From Tubulanus polymorphus (Eukaryota > Nemertea > Palaeonemertea > Tubulaniformes > Tubulanidae), in assembly GCF_964204645.1 (NCBI RefSeq), contig NC_134025.1, forward strand, positions 5,833,001-5,897,000: a stretch of DNA of 64,000 bases. The letters run 5' to 3'. The position numbers were made by a program, and so were the translations under genes. Positions 15,001-24,000 of this stretch are shown piece after piece. The notes under the pieces were generated by a model. That model made no database searches. It was given only the letters and a program-made list of their open reading frames with translations, and was not told where the DNA came from. Position 1 is the first letter of the stretch; every line of letters starts with the position of its first letter.

Positions 15001-16686
15001 TGCCATATGATATTGATTAATTAAGTACATTTATAAACTAATTTGGTAACAACTAAATCGTTTTCACAGCAGCAACTTTCCAATATGGATGTTTTCATGT
15101 CACCATGAATGAATTAAATTGTTTTTCCACTTAAGAATCTAAGAAAATATATAATTCAATCCATATTCCGCCGTAAAATTCAATGAATCATTGAAGCCGA
15201 AGCAGACCATGGATTATAAAATGTTTAATATCAAAATGAATTCTCAAAGGAAAACCTGCTTTCCCTAATCCCATATCTAGAGACACAATAGAACATTGTG
15301 GGAATAAAAGAGTTCCTAATATTACAAACCGGATGAAAAGACCATTTAAAATACGGAAAAAACTGCAATTCAGATTATACTATCTTTCAATAGACTGTAA
15401 TTAGATACTTTGAGCTTGTTAAAGGTGTTTTGAATTGTAATAGATAACATAAAAAAGGATCTATAGACTGTCTTTTTGCCATAATTGCATGAAACGGGGA
15501 ATAGAATAGAACAGAACAAAACCGGTACAGATTGAGAGGAGGTTTAGGAATTAATTCTCTAAAAGAACCATAACACAAAATAACATGGGCTATTAGTCTA
15601 TGGATACCCCATTCAATGGAGATAATGGAAGATTTTCTGGGAGAGGCTTCCAAAATATATCCTAGATCTGCTCTAGATGGAATTAGAATTGTAAAACCAT
15701 TTTTCATACAACTTGACAGGATTGTGGTGCACAAAATCATAAGCCTATAAGATTTTCCTTAGAATTGGCTGAGGACTTGAAATAAGATCTACTTAAGAAA
15801 TTAAACAAATAGTATTTCTGTTCATTGACAGTTCACTGATTTACTTACTAATGTCCGTTCGGACAATCCATACATTTTCCGCTATCGAAGTACTGACCAG
15901 CAGGACAACCACTTACACAATCTACACTACAATCACATACACCACCTACAAAATCATCATTAATCCTAATCAATTTTCAAGGATTCAAGAAGGTTTTGTG
16001 TTCTACTGTCTGAATTACAGAAAATAAGAACCATAAAAGAACATTTCACATGTAATTGATCTGTTTAAACAAAATTTTTACTAGACGCAATTTGGCCTTA
16101 TTGCTTTTAGTGATAGGCGGTCAAAAATTTCACTTAAGGTCTTGTTTAAAATTTTATCAAGATCTGATACCATTTGAGTATCAGTAATTATTTTGACTAT
16201 AGGATGCCTGATGTCAATAACTGTGGCAATTTATTGACTATTTTCATACCATATACATAAAGTACTGTAGCGTCCTTTCAACCTATGGAGTTATTATTGA
16301 CCATTCTTTAGTTAGAGATTGTGTAAGCATGAAGAATTTATAGCTGTAGTACTGCTTATACTCTGAACAACAAAACTTGGTTTCTATATAAATAAATCAT
16401 CGCGCAGTTACAAAATCAACATCAAACAACAAGATTCAACTTACCAACAGGTTTTATAAACTGCGACCCGCACAGATATAAGATGAACACAATCACAAAA
16501 TTAATAAATCATCGCGCAGTTACAAAATCAACATCAAACAACAAGATTCAACTTACCAACAGGTTTTATAAACTGCGACCCGCACAGATATAAGATGAAC
16601 ACAATCACAAAATTAATTTTCCTTAAGGCAGAAACATCCCACAGCAGACTCCTAAAATATCTCGTTCCAAATTGAGCCATCCTCAT
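1..16686 (-). CDS. Giant secreted cysteine-rich repeat protein (GCC2/GCC3, ephrin-receptor-like modules), 5' 46 exons, partial at 3' end
   Basis: Forty-six exons join without a break into about 3,036 codons; the frame leaves at the left edge. Exons 1-46: 16557-16686, 15849-15945, 13717-13804, 13387-13618, 12740-12880, 12409-12534, 12253-12322, 12049-12167, 11814-11930, 11519-11734, 11255-11401, 10978-11149, 10728-10873, 10389-10650, 10124-10308, 9808-10044, 9346-9651, 8913-9257, 8656-8823, 8418-8567, 7937-8317, 7616-7833, 7320-7512, 7033-7215, 6741-6938, 6439-6652, 6008-6357, 5660-5884, 5434-5577, 5166-5334, 4873-5078, 4524-4785, 4146-4426, 3679-3918, 3321-3482, 3071-3239, 2823-3001, 2585-2740, 2274-2503, 1950-2187, 1598-1837, 1343-1507, 936-1223, 601-840, 338-499, about 71-238. 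After a signal peptide the whole product is repeats of the type CPxGxYCP-x(n)-C-x-x-GTY, as in Pfam GCC2_GCC3 (ephrin-receptor-like) proteins. I see no other domain and no membrane helix. An extracellular structural or adhesive role is inferred. The end of exon 46 is uncertain. Confidence 0.88.
71..1223 (-). repeat. Paralogous exon block B (exons 43-46) of the giant gene
   Basis: This is the partner of the block at 3071-4426; exons 936-1223, 601-840, 338-499 and about 71-238 follow the same order. The lengths are nearly the same and the cysteine pattern is kept. Divergence at the protein level shows that the duplication is old. If the ten-exon period goes on, exons like numbers 37-42 should follow beyond the left edge. 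Confidence 0.75.
3071..4426 (-). repeat. Paralogous exon block A (exons 33-36) of the giant gene
   Basis: Exons 33-36 are 281, 240, 162 and 169 nt long and match exons 43-46 (71-1223; 288, 240, 162 and about 168 nt) in order, length and sequence. The clearest pair is exon 35 and exon 45: about 36 of 54 residues are identical, and both hold YYCDNTM and PVVLYN. The copies are ten exons apart, so the unit duplicated within the gene was probably a multi-exon block. Confidence 0.8.
11937..12006. repeat. Short tandem repeat, two 35-bp units, in an intron of the giant gene
   Basis: Units 11937-11971 and 11972-12006 share the sequence acattga/taaattcatttg and the stretch after it, with only a couple of differences. 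They lie between exons 8 and 9. Confidence 0.8.
13805..15848. other. Intron 2 of the giant cysteine-rich gene (2.0 kb), no gene seen
   Basis: This is by far the longest intron of the gene; most of the others are 100-300 bp. It is AT-rich. The one longer open frame, at 15387-15740 on the minus strand, has no recognisable family motif and no splice or start context that I trust, so I leave it out. Confidence 0.6.
16391..16614. repeat. Perfect 112-bp direct tandem duplication over the signal-peptide exon
   Basis: Bases 16391-16502 and 16503-16614 read the same by eye. The right copy holds the working hydrophobic core and 5' splice site of exon 1 of the giant gene. The left copy lies in intron 1 and carries a second, apparently unused, copy of the same coding piece and of the GTAAGT donor (16439-16444). 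Reading past the first donor meets an in-frame TGA within seven codons, so the left copy cannot simply extend the exon. Confidence 0.9.
16557..16686 (-). CDS. Exon 1 of the giant cysteine-rich gene: start codon and signal peptide
   Basis: ATG at 16686-16684 is followed two codons later by a second in-frame ATG (16680-16678); a TAA lies just upstream of the first. The exon encodes a short basic segment and then a hydrophobic core (INFVIVFILYLCGS), a typical signal peptide, and ends in phase 1 at a consensus GTAAGT donor (16551-16556). It joins exon 2 (15849-15945), whose first residues are Cys-rich (GGVCDCSVDC). Which of the two ATGs is used is open. Confidence 0.8.
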
Positions 16687-17182
16687 CAATTATTTCCCAT
16701 TTTCTGCTCATACAGCTCACAAATATTATATAAATAATAATAAGTACACGTTGTCCAGCAACGTTCACACAGTTCTACAGATATTAACTGACCACCTTCA
16801 TCGTGCTAGTAGATACACACACAACCACGTCCACGAACAACAATTTCCAGCAATGCAATTGCAAAATTGAATTTGGTTTGTTTTTACTCTCACAGAATAT
16901 CCACTTAAGTTACGAAATTATGTCTTAAGTAAACCGAACAAATCTAGATGTTACGGCTTCACACACGTCAGAACTATATAATATGGAAACGCGGCAAAAA
17001 GTGTCAATGTCATGCATGCAATGGTTTATGTCAAACAGGTTCCTGTAATTTCCGCATGTTCGACCTTGTAGTATTTCCGCATGTAAAAACATGTGCGGCT
17101 TGTGCTGCCGTCTTTTGGTAAATGACTGAACTAAAAGTTTTTCATGGCGACATTTTGAATGGAAAATCACTCAAGCGTGACC
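16687..17182. promoter_or_regulatory. Divergent promoter region between the giant cysteine-rich gene and the Ig/FN3 receptor gene
   Basis: The two start codons face away from each other with about 500 bp between them, so both promoters must lie here unless an untranslated first exon lies elsewhere. The word ttccgcatg occurs twice (about 17049 and 17076). I see no clear TATA box. Confidence 0.55.
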
Positions 17183-20100
17183 ATGTTGAACGTAAAATTA
17201 CCATCATCGATAATTATATTGGTCCTGGTTTCGATATTACATATGAGAGGTAAATCATGCTTATGCCAAAATCCATATAGATGCATTCTAGAAGATCTAG
17301 AAATGTGATGATATCATCGTTCAGATGTTCTTACGCCTTGCGGCATTTAGGAGCACTTCCAATTCGACCCTCACTTCCCAGAAGAACTTAACCCCATTGC
17401 GGCCTGCGGAACGGACGTAGTTGGCGGGGGCCCCGTTCGCCGCCGGCGTTACTTTATCTTTTTTGGTAGGATCATCAGATCATCAATTAGAAAAGGAAAT
17501 TTTCAAGATGCTTGTTACGATAGAATTACTTCCTTTTTGTAGGATTCGGCACAAAACAGGATTTCTTAACTGTCTCTGAACACGGATCCGTTACAATGAA
17601 GTGCATCTCTTCGAATTCGTCTTCATCAGATCATGAAAACATTAAGAGATTTCAATGGAAAAAAGTAAATATGTTTTATCTTCAAATATAATTTTCTCAA
17701 TGTATTCGAAGATCGAAAATTCATTTCTAGATTTTTAATCTTACAGAATGGTTTATATTTGAACACTTCACGTCTGGGTAACTACCGAATCAGTGCACCC
17801 AGTACTGGTGGTGAAAGTAGACTCATCATAATGCCTATAAGGTGGACTGATGCCGGCCGATACGCTTGTTATACCAGTGGAAAACGAGAAACACACTCCT
17901 CTTCCTCCAGCTCAAATTCAATTTTACTGAAAGATATCGTTCTTAAAGTAGCAGGTAATTTCTGGCAGTCTTCGAAAGATACGCTGCTTTTATCGTTTTG
18001 TCTAGAGAGCATAAACTGGACAGTCAAACTGGTTTTAAAAACTCACTACAACCAAGTGCTATTAATGCTTATCAGGGCCTTGATATGTATAATCATTTTA
18101 CTTTCAGGGCCGCCTCATATTTCACTTCCTTATAAGAAAAGGCAAATCATCAAAGTCTCACCTGGTGGAAAAATTGTGCTGAAATGTACAGTCCATGCAG
18201 GCAACCCACGTCCTCGTGTCAGGTGGAGAAAGAATAAGCAGGTATTGGCGTTATATGGCTAGGTCTTTGGGACTTCAGTCGTCTAGAATAGAAATCGCTT
18301 AGAAAAAAAAACGAAAAATCTTTGTCAATAATGTATTTATCATCAATACTATTTTTTCAAGATTGTTCATGCCAACTTGAACCATTTGATAAATACATCG
18401 CTGACCATATTAGACATTCATCCATCAGACAGCGGTATCTATAAATGTGAAGCTCGTAATCGGTACGGTTTGACTTATTCACAACAACAAGTTGAACTTA
18501 TTGTTGATGGTACGTACATCGGGATTTACTCATCTCGGGTGCAGTCGCGAACAGTAATGAGTATAAATCATCAATAATAATCAAATCATTTCTCTTTCTT
18601 TGAATCATATCTTGTATCATCTGATACGTCTTGTTCTCGGTCAATTATATCTTTTTCGTGTTTAGGCCTGTATTACGGGTCGGCGTTACCCAATACAGTG
18701 ATTGCAATGAAGGGTGCAGATGTGAACTTATCTTGTGGAATTGAAACGACGCGAACCGAACCACCTTCCATCTACTGGTTCAAAGACGCCTCACCATTGA
18801 GATCATTCTGTCACCGTAGTCACAAGTACCATATTACAGAAGCATCATCCCATATTAGCGAAATGTGTCGTGTATTTTGTACACCATATGTCGTTTTTTT
18901 ACAGGAAAAGCTGTCCATCTACGCTGTCTTTAACTAATGTACACGAGAATATGGAAGGTTACTATCGTTGTCTGGGAGAAGGGAAATCAAGGAATTTATC
19001 GCGTACATTCCAGCTAGTAGTAAGAGGTATCTTTCTTTGACCGTGTGATATTGTTAATTCTAATCTGAATCATCCGATTAAAAAACACCTCAATGAACTA
19101 AGTTCCGCAGTAGATTTTACGTTTTAATTTCCAGAGAAAGTGCATCTTGTCAGACAGCTTCCGACAAGGATAACCATCGATATTGGCTCTACGCTAAATG
19201 TCTCCTGTTACGCAGCTGGACGGCCGGCTCCGAGAGTTGTCTGGTACAAGGGCCGGTATGACGTACATAATCATAGCTGGGCAATTATTGGAGAGGATCA
19301 GCTACTTTTCAAAAAAGCAGTTACTATTTCCGACGAGGGTCACTATCGATGTACCGCGAGCAATTATTTGAACAGTCGTTCGCAAACGTTTTTCCTAAGG
19401 ATCAACAGTAAGTCAATGAGGAAATCCATTACTGCAACGGATGACGTGTGTCTGGAAAAGCTACTTTCTGATTTTCACACGCATAACGAATCAATATAGA
19501 TTCTGTATTCATATTTTCGTTCTCGTTATTGTATGTAGAGCCACCGGATCCACCATCGTCACTGTTCTATGAATTAATTCCTAGCAGAAATTCGGCTCAT
19601 CTTCAGTGGAGACCAGGACGAAACGGTGGTGCGATAATCGAAGGGTACTTGATTACTATAACCAGCGAAATTACAATGGAGCAGTGGAAACCGATATTTG
19701 TTAAGTCTTACCAGGTATTAATGCAGGAAATCCGTTCGACGTGCAACCGTTATGATGGAAATCTCCCTTATCTTAAGAGGATGCCTTGCGTGAATTCGGT
19801 CGACGACGTTTCAGCAGTATGGAGGTGCAATCTTAGAAATTACTAAATACGTGTAGAATAAAAGTCGATTCCTTATCCTAATTCTTCTATGCTTTTTAAG
19901 GTTTCTGAAAAAAAAACAACGCAAGGAAAGGTCGTATTTGCTGTCTCTTCCCTCCCCAAATGTAACCAGCAATCCTGTTTTATTTCAGCTGGTGTACACG
20001 ATCAGTCATCTACAACCAAACCAGATTTATTCGGTATTTGTCCAGGTTAGGAATCGACTCGGTTACAGTGAACCGGCTAATATTACAATCGTGACAGGCG

Positions 20101-20616
20101 CCGATTACAAAGATGGTATCGTCCAGCCTCAGCCAACCAGTGTGTAACTTCTGACAAATTCGCGATTACGCATATATAAAATTCTGGTATGTAAACATAA
20201 CCTTAGCCCGGAAATTTCAAATTCAATTTTAGTCGCACCTGATGAATCTGAAACTTATAAAAAAGCTCAAGTTTGGATGATCGCTACAGCCTGCGTGTTG
20301 ACTATATCAGTGGTTTTTCTGGTTGCAAATATTCTCATAACGCTGCATTTTAAACGGAGGAAGAGATCTAGCAGTAAGCCATTCGGAGCATTATCTACAG
20401 TAAAAACTTTTCAGTTCGATCATTTATCAATTTCAATGAAACTTAACCAACAAAAGTCAATTTTCAGGTGTATCTCCTGGTCGAAGTGAACGCGACGACG
20501 ATACAACACGTGACTCGCTGGAAAACCAACAACGACCGATATATACTTATCACAATCCTTCATTCAGAGCCTCATCACCACGCAGTGAGAGAACATCGAT
20601 CTATAATCATTCATAA
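17183..20616 (+). CDS. Single-pass Ig-superfamily receptor: signal peptide, four Ig domains, one FN3, transmembrane helix
   Basis: Twelve exons join in phase into 608 residues: 17183-17249, 17543-17664, 17747-17954, 18108-18241, 18362-18509, 18666-18825, 18905-19026, 19135-19407, 19539-19714, 19989-20115, 20233-20373, 20468-20616. Exon 1 is a signal peptide (ILVLVSIL core). Ig1 is exons 2-3 (Cys in VTMKC, then DAGRYAC), Ig2 exons 4-5 (VLKCTV, then DSGIYKCEA), Ig3 exons 6-7 (VNLSCG, then EGYYRC) and Ig4 exon 8 (LNVSCYA, then DEGHYRCTA). FN3 is exons 9-10 (PPDPPSS, then GYSEPANITIVTG). Exon 11 holds the membrane helix (ATACVLTISVVFLVANILI) and a basic stop-transfer run; a tail of about 50 residues is rich in Ser, Arg and Tyr. 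Cell-surface adhesion or guidance is likely. I cannot name the orthologue. The donor after exon 6 (CAA|GTACCA) is the weakest join. Confidence 0.85.
17395..17455. other. Small GC-rich patch inside intron 1 of the Ig/FN3 gene
   Basis: About 60 bases around ggcgggggccccgttcgccg are strongly GC-rich in otherwise AT-rich DNA. This could be a small regulatory island or a foreign fragment. I see no coding sense in it. Confidence 0.4.
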
Positions 20617-20709
20617 AACTATTAAAAAGACACGTCATTTTGAAATTTTGTACCTTTTACGTTTCTATGCTGGTTTTAATTGTTAATGTTTGGATCAAAA
20701 TGTATTGGA

Positions 20710-20715
20710 AAATAA
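20710..20715 (+). terminator. Likely polyadenylation signal (AATAAA) of the Ig/FN3 gene
   Basis: AATAAA lies about 95 bp after the stop codon at 20614-20616, in the right orientation and before the next gene. Confidence 0.5.
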
Positions 20716-21037
20716 ATATTAATAATTGAACTGCTGCGATTTTCTGAGTATTTTTGAAACAAGGTTTCTGAATATTCATTAAGGATCACGGACATGGAAT
20801 GAAGTATAGCGGGTATTGGTTGTTCTGCTAATGGGGATTAGACGTTATGTTTGTCGCGAGGTGTCTGGTTAAAAGTGAGAGTCTCGTTTATTAGAGTAGT
20901 ATACTCATTACTGTTCGTGCGCGATAATTCCTGTGCTGTTTGTGTGCGAAGATTTTCACAGTTATCGCATAATTCTGTCCGATCGACGACTCGAGAGAGA
21001 GAGACAACTTGTATATCACACCCTAGTTTCATTTATC

Positions 21038-24000
21038 ATGGATATTGATATTGATATTGATATTGATACTCGGCACGAGAAACGCCAAAACATGAACGAT
21101 AACGATCAACCGGAGTCGACCATAAAAAACGGGCATCATCAGCCTCTGGCGGTTTCGCCGCTGTCATCGTTTGAATGCAGTAAATGGCCCGGATTCGGAG
21201 GTAGGCCGGTTAGTTTATCCGGGATAGAGTTTGACAAGCAATTAGATAGGATTTCACAATGGATAGACAAATGGGACCATGATCAGGTTCGTTTGGTTTT
21301 TATTTTTCCTTATTCTTAAGGTGCAGATAAAATATATGTCAGAAAAATATCTTTTTATATCTAAAATATGATAAAATCATATGCTAAAGTTTACTGTATA
21401 AAAGGAACATGGATTTGACAATTAATTATGAATGATAATCAGCCTAAGTTAATCCCAGTAAATATATAAACGTGTACCCCTCGCTGAGGTCCACATTGAC
21501 CAAGCATTCTGTAACTGCATGTGGCAGAAGGGCTGTTTCTTTGGGCATTCAAACAGATCGAAACCACAACAAATTGTTCCTGTTAAAACATACATTCATC
21601 TATATTTTACTGTCACTATGAAGTATATATTTCATTATGCTTTATTTACCGATTAGCAACTCAATCGAATATGAATTTCCATTTGTTCGAAAATTGGTAG
21701 AAAGAGATTCCCACCAGTAAATATCCCAGTCGTTATCTATGGCTCTTACAGATTGCTGTTAATCCCACGTTCAATTAAGATCAAATATATTGAATTCCAG
21801 AACAATCAAACAGAGAAAGTATTTCGAGACTACTGTGTATTTGTCTTTCGACAAATGACCATTTACACAGATCGTTTGCAAATATGTCGTTGGATTCTCG
21901 AGGCAAATGTTCGAATGTTCTTGAGATTTTTATATATATATGTGATATATCCGAATCTGATACGATTACAAAATCTCCAGATGATTCTGCCTTATTTGAC
22001 ATGCTGGTTTAAATAACCATAAATACCAATGCAAGTGTTTTCAAGATACATCGACAATTGTGATTTTAAATCGGAAAAGTTTATATAAGGAGGAAGGAGT
22101 CAATCGCACTTAATATTCACAATTATACTATGGAATCGAGTCTATACATAAGTATATTTTACACTACTAAAACTGCTTTTCGGTTCGTACATAGGTTTGT
22201 CGTTATGTAAATAGCAGTTTTCCCACGATACGTCCTATTAATGTCGCATTAAGTCGTATTAATTAGTTATGATGGGAAAAGACTACGATTTTTTCTCACT
22301 TCAAAATACCGTTTGGTTATGTGTAACACGCGTCTCTTCTCTTCTACAATATGTATAACGCCGTTACGAAACCGTTCGTTAAAGAAATGCATTCAACTTA
22401 ACTTGGAACATTTTTATATAACATGGTAATCACCGAAAGTAGCTAAGAATTTCGTAGACGAACTGCAAGGTGTGTAGTAGCGATGGAGACATTAACTGGT
22501 ACCGGTGGTTTGGTATATCCTCGCAGACATCATTTCACTTACCTTCGTATACACCTGGCAAAACTATTCTTGAACAAGATAGAACACTCGTATCTGCATT
22601 TCATCTTTCTAGGATCTTCCAGGAGGAAAGCTGCGCTAACTATCGAGACTGAAACAAACTTCAATAGACTTTTCTGAAAGAGTTTCTGGCTTATAGAAGT
22701 AAATCCCAAAAATGTTTGGCGAAAGGTTCTGCATATAACTCCGTGACATTTTACGTCACGGGCTTTGGTCTATGTTAGAAATAGCAAACGCTATTCTTCT
22801 ATCAGATTTCTTTAAAAAAATCCATTCCGGAAAACACCAAGCTACTGTTGGTAGTGGTACGATGCTGGTATAAAAGAGAAGCAGCGGTGGTTCTGAGATT
22901 GGGAGGTCCGGAGCCATTGGACGCTTGCTTATAGCCGGGCAGTTTAGACCTCGTGTCTCTCTACACGGCTGTGTGATGTATCTGTAGATGTCTTGTCTGC
23001 ATTACTTCAGTAATAGATTTCAATATGATTTCGTTCAGTTCCTCCAATGGCGAGATTGACTTCCTTTTTTCATTGTGTCCTCGTCGAATTTATGAAAGAT
23101 GATGACGAGCTGTGACTTGTTTTGTGCTCATCATATATATCCTTTTTTCTTCTATATATTCTTTCTATTATTCATATTTATTGTCATCATTTAGAGGCCT
23201 ATGTGTATATTTCCAGCGGTGTTCAGTGCTGGAACTGCTTATACAACGAAGCGACTATTCACAGATCGAGCTTTTGAACTCAGTAATGTCGCCGGCACTT
23301 CATCGCGACTTCATCTACTCGGCCAGGAAAGATTACCCTACCAATCACTTCATACCTATCAGCACACATTATACACGTAGAATAAAGGTAAACATCATAG
23401 TCACATACAAAAACTCACTTCAAATGATGCATCTCAATTTCTAGAGAAAAATCTTAACGCGAGATAATTATTAAGAATTGGAAAAACATGTCGTTACTAA
23501 ATACATTGCCTATTGACCCACCCACCCCTGAGAATGTATTTCAATTTGATGGATCTGAAATGTTCTCATTCAGGCGAGGCACCCCGTAACAAGTTTCTAT
23601 CGGATGAAAAGTGCGTACCTTCAAGAGATAAAAGAAATAAATATGACCAGTACTGAAAGGTTGCCACAACTTGTACAATCGAAGCGAGTTCGAACAACAG
23701 ACAGGTATTTGTTGAAGTACTTAATATCAATTTCTCTGCACACATAGAAACTTTATGAATTTTTTTATATATTCAATTCAGTGCTGGAAGATCTGATGTA
23801 TCCAGTCAAGATACAGATGTTCAACTGCCGTATATTTCCAGTACAGAGTCGTCAGAAACGACAGACTCATCTGTTAACAACCGAAGCTTGATCGAGGATT
23901 CCCTCAAAGGGCCTGCTTGTCTTAGGTAATCTTTGTCGATATGTTCTTCAAATTGCGCATATAACTTATTCAATTACTAAGAAAATATTTTCTATTTATT

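Noticed and set aside
15387-15740. 117-codon open frame on the minus strand inside intron 2 of the giant gene
   Set aside because: No family motif, no matching splice borders, and it lies in an intron whose flanking exons join in phase without it.
1-16686. Many plus-strand open frames across the giant gene, for example 7-234 and 8054-8371
   Set aside because: They are antisense shadows of the Cys-rich exons; the minus-strand frames have in-phase splice sites and a conserved module pattern.
22483-22677. 64-codon open frame in intron 1 of the F-box/WD40 gene
   Set aside because: No motif, and the exons on either side join in phase without it. It could only be an alternative first exon, for which there is no evidence.
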